Of a stretch of 64,000 nt of DNA, positions 25,402 through 33,411 are shown piece by piece. This DNA comes from Planctomycetota bacterium. Lineage in GTDB: Bacteria; Planctomycetota; B15-G4. Numbering within the stretch: position 1 is the stretch's first letter; every line of letters begins with the position of its first letter. Below the pieces are notes generated by a model. It worked only from the letters and a program-made list of their open reading frames with translations. It was not told where the DNA came from and ran no database searches. Location: assembly GCA_029259715.1 (NCBI GenBank), contig JAJDEP010000019.1, positions 372,001 through 436,000 of the forward strand, given 5' to 3'. The position numbers and the translations under genes were made by a program.

Positions 25402-25602
25402 ATGAATTCAACCAAGCGCACCCTGCGCATCGCCCTGCTGCTCGCTCTCGTCGCCCCGCTCGGAGGCTGCGTGCTCACCAAGGTCGTGACGGTCCCCATG
25501 CGCGTCGTCGGCGCCGTGGTCTCGATCGTGCCGGTGGTCGGCAACACCGCCGACGACGCTATCGACGAAGCCGCCGACATCGTGGACGAGATCCCGATCT
25601 AG
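25402..25602 (+). CDS. small lipoprotein
   Basis: Only 66 residues, but well supported. GGAAGG lies upstream of the ATG, there is a signal with the lipobox L-G-G-C, and a conserved-looking core T-K-V-V-T-V-P-M-R-V-V-G-A-V precedes an acidic tail ending D-E-I-P-I. Small lipoproteins with this V-V-T-V-P...V-V-G-A-V core and I-P-I end occur in many Gram-negative bacteria (I recall the DUF6726 label, not verified here). The role is unknown. Confidence 0.75.
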   Translation: MNSTKRTLRIALLLALVAPLGGCVLTKVVTVPMRVVGAVVSIVPVVGNTADDAIDEAADIVDEIPI

Positions 25603-25635
25603 CGGCAAGCGTGACCCGGGCCGCGGTGGCCCGAT

Positions 25636-27213
25636 CTAGCTGTCGAGCACGGCGCGAGCCGCGAGCAATCCCGGCACGCCGGTGAGGCCCCCGCCGGGGT
25701 GGCTCCCGCTGCTCCCCAGGAACAGCCCGGCGATGGGCGTGGCCGAGCGGCTGCACTCGGGCGCCGGGCGCATGTGCAGCAGCTGATCGAGAGCCGGCTC
25801 GCCGTGGTGGATCTGCCCGCCCGTGACGCCGTAGCGCTCGGCGATGTCGGGCGGCGCGAGCACGTCCTCGACGGCGATGCGCGCGCTCACCCCGGGCGCC
25901 ACGCGCTCGAGGGCCCGCACGGCCACGTCGCGCAGCGACTTGCGGGAGACATCGCTCCAACCGCCCTTGAGATCGTGGGGCACCGACGAGACGAGCAGGG
26001 ACACGACGTCGCAGCCCTCCGGTGCCAGGCTCGGGTCGGTGACGGACGGGACCCACACGTCGAGAGCCGGTGACGCCGGACCGCGGCCGTACTTGACGCC
26101 GTCGAAGGCCCGCTCGAGGTCGTCGAGGTCGCCCACCGCCAGGGCCCGTGGCAGGCGCTCTCCTTCCCGCCCGGCGAACTCCAAGGGACCGTCGAGACCG
26201 AGCCGCACCAACGCCGTGGTGCCGCGGCAGCGGAAGACGCCGACGCGCCGGGCCGTGCGGGACGGCAGGGCGCGACGTCCCACCAGGCCGAGCAGGGCCC
26301 GCCGCGGGTCGCAGCCCGTGACGACCACGTCGCACGCCAGCCGTTCGCCGTCGGCGAGCCGCACCGCGGTGACGCGTTCGTCCTCCACCTCGATGGCGGT
26401 GGCCTCAGCGTTGACGCGGGTCTCGACGCCCGCCTCCCGCGCCGCCGCGACGAGCGCGTCGATCACGGCCGCCGGACCGCCCTGCACCTCGGGGCCCGCC
26501 GTGCACAGCTGACGCAACAACAGCGCGCTGGTGCCGGCCGACCACGGACCGAGCCAGGTGCCCAGCGTCGCCGGCGCCGCCAGGGCCCCCTTGAGCAGCG
26601 GCGTCTCGAACCACTCGCCGAGCCAGTCGCCCACGCACATGGGACCGATGCGCAGCAGCTCCGTCAGATCGCGCCGCCCCAGGCGCCGCAAGGCCAGCCC
26701 GGTGCCCGCCAGCTCACGCAGCCCCGACCAGCCTCCGGCCGCGGGGTCGAGGGCCGGGGCGTCGAAGAGGCGCATGATCGCCGGGGCGAAGCGGTCGATC
26801 TGGGCCCGCCAGGCCGTCCACGCCTCGGCATCGGCCGCCGAACGCGGCGCCAGCTCGGCGCTCGTCGCGGCGGCGTCGGCGGAGATCAGCAGACCCGGCC
26901 CCCCGGGCTCGGCCGCCAGGACGGTGGCCGTCGCGTCGGTGGTGGTCAAGCCCACCCGGGTCAGGTCGAGCGCGGCGACGACCTCGGGGCGCAGTCCGCA
27001 GGTGTCGGGCAACACGCCGGGCACGCGGTAATGCGCCGCCGCCCCCGTGCCCAGGTCTTCGGCCGCCGCCAGCCCCCCCAGCACGCCGCGCCGCTCGACG
27101 AGCACCACCTCACGGCCGCGGCGCGCGAGCAGGCCCGCCGCCACGAGCCCGTTGTGGCCGCCGCCGACGACGACCACGCGCCGGCCCGCGTGCTTGCCGT
27201 CCTGCCCACTCAC
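25636..27213 (-). CDS. phytoene-desaturase-like FAD oxidoreductase (second copy)
   Basis: A 525-residue flavoprotein. The N-terminal dinucleotide-binding site V-V-V-G-G-G-H-N-G-L-V-A-A-G is followed by a V-L-V-E-R-R-G-V-L-G-G block typical of COG1233 (CrtI/phytoene dehydrogenase-like) proteins. The C-terminal FAD block reads G-L-F-L-G-S-S-G-S-H-P-G-G-G-L-T-G. It starts with a GTG that overlaps the previous stop (GTGA). The paralogue upstream shares the same plan but low identity. With a GcvT-like gene in front, the trio may oxidise an N- or S-methylated substrate and transfer the one-carbon unit. Carotenoid synthesis is unlikely because no prenyl or phytoene synthase is near. Confidence 0.8.
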   Translation of the reverse strand: MSGQDGKHAGRRVVVVGGGHNGLVAAGLLARRGREVVLVERRGVLGGLAAAEDLGTGAAAHYRVPGVLPDTCGLRPEVVAALDLTRVGLTTTDATATVLAAEPGGPGLLISADAAATSAELAPRSAADAEAWTAWRAQIDRFAPAIMRLFDAPALDPAAGGWSGLRELAGTGLALRRLGRRDLTELLRIGPMCVGDWLGEWFETPLLKGALAAPATLGTWLGPWSAGTSALLLRQLCTAGPEVQGGPAAVIDALVAAAREAGVETRVNAEATAIEVEDERVTAVRLADGERLACDVVVTGCDPRRALLGLVGRRALPSRTARRVGVFRCRGTTALVRLGLDGPLEFAGREGERLPRALAVGDLDDLERAFDGVKYGRGPASPALDVWVPSVTDPSLAPEGCDVVSLLVSSVPHDLKGGWSDVSRKSLRDVAVRALERVAPGVSARIAVEDVLAPPDIAERYGVTGGQIHHGEPALDQLLHMRPAPECSRSATPIAGLFLGSSGSHPGGGLTGVPGLLAARAVLDS

Positions 27214-28799
27214 GACGCGCCGCCCTTCAACATGGCCCGCGCGGCCAGCGCCCCGCTGGCCCCCATGATGCCGCCGCCCGGGTGCGTGCCCGAGCCGCAC
27301 ATCCACAGGCCGCGCACGGGCGTCTTGTACTGCGACCACCCGGCCGCCGGCCGCTGGAAGGCCAGCTGCTCGAGGCTCAGCTCGCCGTGGAAGATGTTGC
27401 CCTCGGTGAGCCCGAACTCCTGCTCGAGGTCCCAGGGGGTGAGCACCTGCCGGTAGAGGATCGAGTCCTTCAGGCCGGGGACGTACTCGGCCAGCGTGTC
27501 GACCACCGCGTCGCCGAAGGCCTCGCGCTTCTCCGGCCAGCGCTCGGGCCCCTCCTTGATGTGGTAGGGCGCGTACTGCACGAAGCACGAGATGACATGC
27601 TGGCCGGGCGGCGCCAGCGACGGGTCGACCAGCGACGGGATCACCACGTTGAGGTAGGGCCGCTCGGAGAACTCGCCGTACTTGGCCTGGTCGTAGGCCT
27701 GCTCGAGGTACTCGATGGACGGTGCGATGGCCACGTCGCCGCGCAGGTGCGGGCCGTCGCCGGGCCGACAGGCGAAGTCGGGGAAACGATCGACGGCGAG
27801 GTTCACCTTGCCCGAGCTGCCGCGCAGCTTGAAGTTGCGGATGCGCGTGACAAACTCGTCGGGCAGGTGCTCTTCCCCCACCAGCCCCTTGAAGGTGCGG
27901 TGCGGGTCGAGGCCGGAGACCACGGTCTTGGCCTGCAGCTCGGTGCCGTCGGTGAGCACGACACCCCGGGCGCGATCGCCCTGCCACAGCAGCTGCTCCA
28001 CCGCCGCCTCGGTGCGGATCTCGGCGCCGAAGCCCCGGGCCGCCGCGGCGATGGCGTTGCTGATCGCCCCCGTGCCGCCCTTGGCGAAGCCCCAGCTGCG
28101 GAAGGCCCCGTCGATCTCGCCCATGTAATGGTGCAGCAGGACGTAGGCCGTGCCCGGGCTGCGCACGCCCAGGAAGGTGCCGATGATGCCGCTCACCGCC
28201 ATGGGCGCCTTGAGCACGTCGCTCTCGAACCACTCGTCGAGCAGGTCGGCCGCGCTGGCCGTCATCATCTTCGAGAGGATCAGCCGCTGCGCCTCGGGCA
28301 ACTGCTTGAAGCGTCGCCCGAATTTCAGCGCCTCGAGCAGGTCGCCCGGGGCCAGCGAGGTGGGGTCGAAGGCGGGCTGGTCGATGAGCGGCTTGACGAA
28401 GCGCGCCACCTGCAGCATGGCCTGGCCGAACTCGGAGTAGGCCTCCGCATCCTTCTGGCTGAACTCGGAGATCTCGCGACGGGTCCGCTCGGGATCGCTC
28501 CAGCGCGCCAGCGAGCGGCCATCGGGCAAGGGCGAGAAAGCACAGTCGAGCGGGATGATCTGCAGCCCGTGCCGCGCGAGCCCCAGGTCGCGGATGATCC
28601 ACGGCCGCAGCAGGCTGACCACGTAGCTGCACACTGAGAAGGTGAAGCCCGGGTGCAACTCCTCCGACACCGCCGCGCCGCCCAGCACGTGGCGCCGCTC
28701 GAGCACCAGCACCTTGCGGCCGGCCCGGGCCAGGTAGGCCGCGCAGACCAGTCCGTTGTGGCCGCCGCCCACGACGATGGCGTCCCAGCGTTGGGTCAT
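27210..28799 (-). CDS. phytoene-desaturase-like FAD oxidoreductase (first copy)
   Basis: A 529-residue flavoprotein starting M-T-Q-R-W-D-A-I-V-V-G-G-G-H-N-G-L-V. The FAD-binding Rossmann motif, the E-R-R-H-V-L-G-G-A-A block and the C-terminal C-G-S-G-T-H-P-G-G-G-I-M-G block define the COG1233 family. An H-H-Y-M-G-E-I-D-G-A segment in the middle is typical of the non-carotenoid branch. The ATG at 28799 shares one base with the TGA of the GcvT-like gene (TGATG), and its own stop overlaps the next start, so three genes form one tight operon. Confidence 0.82.
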   Translation of the reverse strand: MTQRWDAIVVGGGHNGLVCAAYLARAGRKVLVLERRHVLGGAAVSEELHPGFTFSVCSYVVSLLRPWIIRDLGLARHGLQIIPLDCAFSPLPDGRSLARWSDPERTRREISEFSQKDAEAYSEFGQAMLQVARFVKPLIDQPAFDPTSLAPGDLLEALKFGRRFKQLPEAQRLILSKMMTASAADLLDEWFESDVLKAPMAVSGIIGTFLGVRSPGTAYVLLHHYMGEIDGAFRSWGFAKGGTGAISNAIAAAARGFGAEIRTEAAVEQLLWQGDRARGVVLTDGTELQAKTVVSGLDPHRTFKGLVGEEHLPDEFVTRIRNFKLRGSSGKVNLAVDRFPDFACRPGDGPHLRGDVAIAPSIEYLEQAYDQAKYGEFSERPYLNVVIPSLVDPSLAPPGQHVISCFVQYAPYHIKEGPERWPEKREAFGDAVVDTLAEYVPGLKDSILYRQVLTPWDLEQEFGLTEGNIFHGELSLEQLAFQRPAAGWSQYKTPVRGLWMCGSGTHPGGGIMGASGALAARAMLKGGAS

Positions 28800-29998
28800 C
28801 AGGACTTCTTCCGCTCGAGGTCGAGGAAGGGCAGCTTGGTCACCGTGGCGCGCACCTTGTGGCGGGCGAACTCCACCGTGGTCTCGATCCACAGCGAGCC
28901 GCCCCGCTCGGCGTGGGGATTGCGCACCGACGCCAGGGCCAGGTTTTGCTTCAGCAGCGGCGACCAGCTCCCGCTCGTGGCGCGGCCCACCACCCGCGCG
29001 CTGCGGCCCGGGCCGTCGTACACGGGCACGCCCTCGCGCCACGCGCCGGCCGGCAGGTGCGGCGGCAGACCGTGACGGTCGAAGAGCTGCTCGGTCTCGT
29101 CCCAATCGATGTCGAGGCCCACCAGGGACCACTGGCTCCCGCGCTGCTTCTCGCGGCGCAGCGCCGCCTGGCCCAGGAAGGGCGCGCGGTCGAGCTTCAC
29201 CGTCCAGCCCAGGCCCAGCTCGTAGGGCGTGGAGAGCTGGTCGGGGATCAGCGCGGCCCGGGCGCTCACGTAATCGACGCCCAGCAGGATGAAGCCCGCC
29301 TCGATGCGCAGCATGTCGAGGGCGTCGAGGCCCAGCGGGAGCATGCGGTGGGGCGCCCCCGCTTCCATCAGCGCGTCCCACACGGCGCAGGCGTCGTCGG
29401 GCGCCATCCAGACCTCGTAGCCGAGGTCGCCGGTGTAGCCCGTGCGCGTGACGTCCACGGCCATACCCGCCAGGGTCGTGCGCAGGGCGCCGAAGTAAGG
29501 CAGGCGCGCGACGTCGCCGTCACACGCCGCGCTCAGGATCGAGCGGGCCCGCGGCCCCTGCAGCGCCACCGCGGCGAGGTCGGCGCTCACGTCGGTGATC
29601 TCCACGTCGAAGGGCCCGGCGTGCCGTTGCAGGTGCCCGAACGAAGGGTCGGCGGAGGTCACCCGGAACACGTCGTCCTCGAAGCGGGTCATGGTGCCGT
29701 CGTCGAGGACGTGCCCCGCGTCGTCACACCAACAGCCGTAGCCGACGCGCCCTACCTTCAGCCGGGTGGCGTCCCGAGCGGAGACGAAGGCCAGGAAGTC
29801 GGCGGCGTCCGGTCCGCGCACGTCGAACTTGTACAGCGGCGAGACGTCGATCAACCCGGCCGCATGGCGCACGGCCATGTACTCGGGCTCGTGGCACATG
29901 TCGTAGTAGCGGACCGCGTGGTAGCCGGCCCATTGCTTCCACGCGAGGCTCTTGCAGAGGGCGCTCGTGCGGGGATGAAGAGGCGTCGGCAGGGGCAT
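28799..29998 (-). CDS. GcvT/DmdA-like folate-dependent aminomethyltransferase family protein
   Basis: A 399-residue protein. Y-D-M-C-H-E-P-E-Y, H-A-A-G-L-I-D-V-S-P-L-Y-K, L-Q-G-P-R-A and Y-T-G-D-L-G-Y-E-V follow the GcvT (glycine cleavage T) plan, with tetrahydrofolate-binding tri-domain architecture. No GcvH, GcvP or Lpd gene is adjacent, and the two following genes are flavoproteins. A catabolic demethylase or one-carbon transfer role (as in sarcosine, dimethylglycine or DMSP systems) is therefore more plausible than glycine cleavage. The ATG at 29998 is chosen because family similarity begins just after it. First gene of the operon. Confidence 0.82.
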   Translation of the reverse strand: MPLPTPLHPRTSALCKSLAWKQWAGYHAVRYYDMCHEPEYMAVRHAAGLIDVSPLYKFDVRGPDAADFLAFVSARDATRLKVGRVGYGCWCDDAGHVLDDGTMTRFEDDVFRVTSADPSFGHLQRHAGPFDVEITDVSADLAAVALQGPRARSILSAACDGDVARLPYFGALRTTLAGMAVDVTRTGYTGDLGYEVWMAPDDACAVWDALMEAGAPHRMLPLGLDALDMLRIEAGFILLGVDYVSARAALIPDQLSTPYELGLGWTVKLDRAPFLGQAALRREKQRGSQWSLVGLDIDWDETEQLFDRHGLPPHLPAGAWREGVPVYDGPGRSARVVGRATSGSWSPLLKQNLALASVRNPHAERGGSLWIETTVEFARHKVRATVTKLPFLDLERKKS

Positions 29999-30074
29999 GG
30001 CGGTGACGGACCGGGCGGGCGGAGCTCCAGCGCCGAACGGTACCAATCGCCCCCCTCCCCGGGGGAGCGCCGCG

Positions 30075-32666
30075 TCAGCCGCTGCCCATGGCCTCGACGG
30101 CCGCCGCTTCGTCGTCCCGTCCGAGGGCCCGCAAGCCCGCCGCGAGCCGATCCCGGCTCATGGTCACGTTGGGGTGTCCGGGCATGAGCCGCGCATAGCC
30201 CAGGAACATCTGCTCGTACAGGTCCACCGACAGGTCGGAGTAGCCCCAGCCCCGCAGGGCGTCGGCCAGCTTGGCCAGCGCGCCCACCTGCGACGAGTTC
30301 GCGGCGTTCTCGCCGATGCCGAGCGCGACCAGGGCCGCCACCTCGCGCCGCAGCGCCTGCTCGTCGCCGACCTGATAGAGCACCGTGGCGTAGTTGGCGC
30401 GGAACTTGATCGAGTAGGGATCGAGGGGCGGGAAGACCTCGTCGCGCAGCGACACCAGGTCGGCGTAGATCTCGAGCGCCTTCTCCTCCTCGCTGTTGAG
30501 GTAGTACAGCGAGCCGAGGTTGCCCATGGCCAGCAGCAGGTCGGGGTGGTTCGCCGGCAGGACTTTCTTGCGCCGCTCGATGGACTCCGACAGCAGCGCG
30601 GCGCCCGCCACCATCTCGTGATTGGTGACGTAGATCATGGCCAGGTTGCCCATGACCATGGTGGTCATGGGGTCGTCGTCGCCCAGCGCGACGCGCATGC
30701 GTTCGAGCGTCGGCTCGAGGATCGCGCGGGCATCGCTGATGCGCCCGCCCTCGATGAGCAGCCCCCCCAGGTTCCCGTGAGCCACCAGCGCCGCCCGGCT
30801 GTCGGGCCCGTAGCGGAAGGTGGCCCGGTCGATGACCAGGCGATAGAGCGCGTCGGACTGCTCGAGGTCGTCCTCCCGCTGACGCAGCAGCGCCAGGGCC
30901 GCGAGGCACTCGATCACCTCGGGGTGCGTCTCCGAGTAGTGCTGCTCGAGACCTTCCCGCGCGACGGTGAGGTGGGCGCCGGCCTCATGCAGGCGCCCGG
31001 CGCCCGAGAGGGTCGCGCCCAGGCGCGCCCGGGTGATCAGCGTGTCGGGGTGATCGGGACCCAGCCGGTCGGAACGCAGCTGCAACGCCACCCGCAGGTG
31101 GCGCTCGGCATCGCTCCAGGCGGCGAGGTTGAAGTAGAGCCGCCCCAACGTCGCCCGCAACATCGCCTCGACCTCGGGCAACGCCGAGAACGCCGTCGAG
31201 ATCTTGCCCTCGGACAAGCGCAGGGCGTCGAGGACCCGCAGGTCGGCTCCACTCACGCCGGGGTCGGGCAGGCCCAGGGTGTCGATCATGTACTCGACCA
31301 CCGCGCCGGACTTCTCCGCCTCCGCCGCGGCCTGGGCGTGGGCATCCACCGCCTCCTGGCGACGTTCCTCGGCCTCCGCCCGCGCGTCCTCGGCCTCATC
31401 CCGGGCCTGCTCGGCCTCGACGCGCTGGGTCTCCGAACGCAGCCAGCCGAGGGTCGTACCCGTGATCCCGCCGAGCAGCAGCAGCAGCATCACGGCGGCC
31501 GCCAACACGCCCATGCGGTGTCGCCGCACGAACTTGCGCACGCGGTAGGAGGCGCTCGGCGAACCGGCCAGCACCGGCTCGTCGGCCAGCAGGCGCCGCA
31601 CGTCGGCGGCCAGCTCGTGCGCGGAGGGATAGCGGTCCTCGGGGTCCTTCTCGAGGGCCTTCAATACGATCCAGTCGAGGTCGGGCGGCAACGGAGTTCC
31701 CTCGGCCTCCGGCAAGGCGCTGGGCCGCACCGGGTCCTGCTCGCTGACCACCTGCACGATCTCGGTGAACGAGCGTCCGGTCAGGTCGTGGGGCGGGCGG
31801 CCGGTGACCAGCTCGTACAGCAGGGCGCCCAGGGCGTAGACGTCGGTGCGCACGTCCACGGCGGAGCCGTCGCCGCGCAGCTGCTCCGGGCTCATCGAGC
31901 GCAGCGTGCCGACCACGTCGCCGGCGCGGGTGTGTTGCGTGTCGGCCGCGTCGCCGGCCACGGCCCGGGCCACGCCGAAGTCGATCACCTTGAGGTGACC
32001 GCCGCCGTCGACCAGCACGTTGCCGGCCTTCACGTCGCGGTGGATCACGCCGCGCTGGTGCCCGAAGTCGATGGCGTCGCAAGCCTGGCAGAAGAGCTGC
32101 AAGCGCTCGGGCAGACCGAGGCCGCCCCGCACGCCGTACTCGACGATGCCGGCGGCGTCCTCCACCAGCTCCATGGCGAACCAGGGCAGCTCGTGCCCGC
32201 CCACCTCGGCCACGCCCGCCGCGTGGATCTGCGCGATGGACTCGTGGCGCAGGCGTCCCAGCACCTCGGTCTCGTACGCGAAGCGACCCCGCGCCGCCGA
32301 CCCGGCCAGGCTGGCCCGGAGCACCTTGAGGGCCACGCGCCGGTCGGGGTTCTGCTGGCGCGCCTCGTAGACCGTGCCCATGCCGCCCGAGGCGAGCACG
32401 CCCACGATCTCGTAGCCGTCGATGCGGTCGCCGCTGCGCAGAGCCCCGGCCGCCGTGAGATGCTCGGCCACCGCCTGCGGGTCGGGCGGCTGCAGGAAGG
32501 CGTCGGCGTCGCTGTCGCTGTGACCGGCGAGCAGGTCGAGGACCTGCCCCTGCAACGCCGCGTCGCCCGCGCAGGCCTGTTCGAGCCAGGCCGCCCGTTC
32601 GCCTTCGGGATGGTCGAGGGCCTGCTCGAAGAGCTGCCGCACGCGGGAGAAATCGGAACCGCTCAT
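30075..32666 (-). CDS. transmembrane serine/threonine protein kinase with TPR sensor
   Basis: An 863-residue receptor-like kinase. The kinase domain spans about 84-360: glycine loop L-A-S-G-G-M-G-T-V-Y, K114, catalytic H209-R-D211-V-K-A-G-N216, D229-F-G. An 80-residue N-terminal helical region is the type often found in planctomycete STKs beside ECF factors. One membrane helix at 386-407 is followed by a charged coiled coil (411-455) and then TPR repeats to the C-terminus, presumably periplasmic. The ATG shares a base with the stop of the sigma factor gene upstream. The kinase probably controls that sigma factor by phosphorylation, as reported for ECF/STK pairs in other bacteria. Confidence 0.9.
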   Translation of the reverse strand: MSGSDFSRVRQLFEQALDHPEGERAAWLEQACAGDAALQGQVLDLLAGHSDSDADAFLQPPDPQAVAEHLTAAGALRSGDRIDGYEIVGVLASGGMGTVYEARQQNPDRRVALKVLRASLAGSAARGRFAYETEVLGRLRHESIAQIHAAGVAEVGGHELPWFAMELVEDAAGIVEYGVRGGLGLPERLQLFCQACDAIDFGHQRGVIHRDVKAGNVLVDGGGHLKVIDFGVARAVAGDAADTQHTRAGDVVGTLRSMSPEQLRGDGSAVDVRTDVYALGALLYELVTGRPPHDLTGRSFTEIVQVVSEQDPVRPSALPEAEGTPLPPDLDWIVLKALEKDPEDRYPSAHELAADVRRLLADEPVLAGSPSASYRVRKFVRRHRMGVLAAAVMLLLLLGGITGTTLGWLRSETQRVEAEQARDEAEDARAEAEERRQEAVDAHAQAAAEAEKSGAVVEYMIDTLGLPDPGVSGADLRVLDALRLSEGKISTAFSALPEVEAMLRATLGRLYFNLAAWSDAERHLRVALQLRSDRLGPDHPDTLITRARLGATLSGAGRLHEAGAHLTVAREGLEQHYSETHPEVIECLAALALLRQREDDLEQSDALYRLVIDRATFRYGPDSRAALVAHGNLGGLLIEGGRISDARAILEPTLERMRVALGDDDPMTTMVMGNLAMIYVTNHEMVAGAALLSESIERRKKVLPANHPDLLLAMGNLGSLYYLNSEEEKALEIYADLVSLRDEVFPPLDPYSIKFRANYATVLYQVGDEQALRREVAALVALGIGENAANSSQVGALAKLADALRGWGYSDLSVDLYEQMFLGYARLMPGHPNVTMSRDRLAAGLRALGRDDEAAAVEAMGSG

Positions 32667-33226
32667 CAGTCCTCCAGGGCTGTTCGGAGCCAGGCGCGCG
32701 CCGTCGACCAGCCCCGCTCGGCGCTGCGGGTGGAGATCCCGAGGACCTGTCCCGCTTCCTCGTGGCTGAGCCCGCCGAAGAAGCGCAACTCGACAAGGCG
32801 CCCGAGTTGCGCGTCCACCTTTGACAGGCGCTGCAGGGCGTCGTCGAGGGTGAGCACGTCGGAGACCTTGTCCTCGTACAGGGCCAGGGCATCGTCGAGG
32901 GGCAAGCGCGCCTGATCGCCGCCGCGCTTCGCCGCGCCCCGCGCCCGGGCGTGGTCGACGAGCACGTGCCGCATGGCCCGCGAGGCGACCGCCATGAAGT
33001 GGCGCCGTCCCTCCCAGGCCGGGTCGGCCCCCTCGACCAGTCGCACCCAGGCCTCGTGGACAAGGGCCGTGGGTTGCAGGGTGTGGCCGGCGCGCTCGCC
33101 CCCCATCTGGCGCTCGGCGATGCGGTGCAGCTCCGCGTAGACGAGGGGCAACAACTCGTCACCGGCGGCAGGGTCGCCGTCGGTGAGCCGGTTCAGGAGC
33201 AGGGTGGCGTCGGTGGGGGCAGGCAT
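32666..33226 (-). CDS. ECF-type sigma factor (TIGR02999-like)
   Basis: A 186-residue sigma factor. Region 2 contains L-V-Y-A-E-L-H-R-I-A-E-R-Q and H-T-L-Q-P-T-A-L-V-H-E-A-W-V-R-L. Region 4 contains L-V-E-L-R-F-F-G-G-L-S-H-E-E-A-G-Q-V-L-G-I-S. The H-T-L-Q-P-T-A-L-V-H-E-A signature marks the group usually next to Ser/Thr kinases in planctomycetes and acidobacteria. No anti-sigma factor is adjacent. The kinase gene follows with a TGATG overlap, so the two proteins are made in a fixed ratio. Confidence 0.9.
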   Translation of the reverse strand: MPAPTDATLLLNRLTDGDPAAGDELLPLVYAELHRIAERQMGGERAGHTLQPTALVHEAWVRLVEGADPAWEGRRHFMAVASRAMRHVLVDHARARGAAKRGGDQARLPLDDALALYEDKVSDVLTLDDALQRLSKVDAQLGRLVELRFFGGLSHEEAGQVLGISTRSAERGWSTARAWLRTALED

Positions 33227-33367
33227 GGAATGAGGCGGGGCAAGGGATGGGGCATTCTATCCCGGACGCCCTCCTGCGACCGCCGGATCCAGCAGCGGCG
33301 ACCGGCAGGAGAACGGGCGGCGGCCTCCCGTCTGGCGGCTCACACGCCCTCTTTGCGCCTCCCAGGG

Positions 33368-33373
33368 TAGACA
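33368..33373 (+). promoter_or_regulatory. TAGACA -10-like element
   Basis: This lies 38 bases before the ATG at 33412, with GGAGG at 33402-33406 as ribosome site. It belongs to the same recurring motif as 19021 and 25352. Confidence 0.3.
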
Positions 33374-33411
33374 CCCCGTCGGTCCTCACGACCGGCACCT
33401 CGGAGGCAAGC

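Noticed and set aside
27214..28632. N-terminal extension of the second flavoprotein frame to 998 codons
   Set aside because: The extra part is the out-of-frame shadow of the first flavoprotein. The FAD motif starts right after GTG 27213.
29997..32915. Plus-strand open frame of 972 codons opposite the kinase gene
   Set aside because: No domain or signal is visible. The opposite strand encodes an intact kinase with all catalytic residues.
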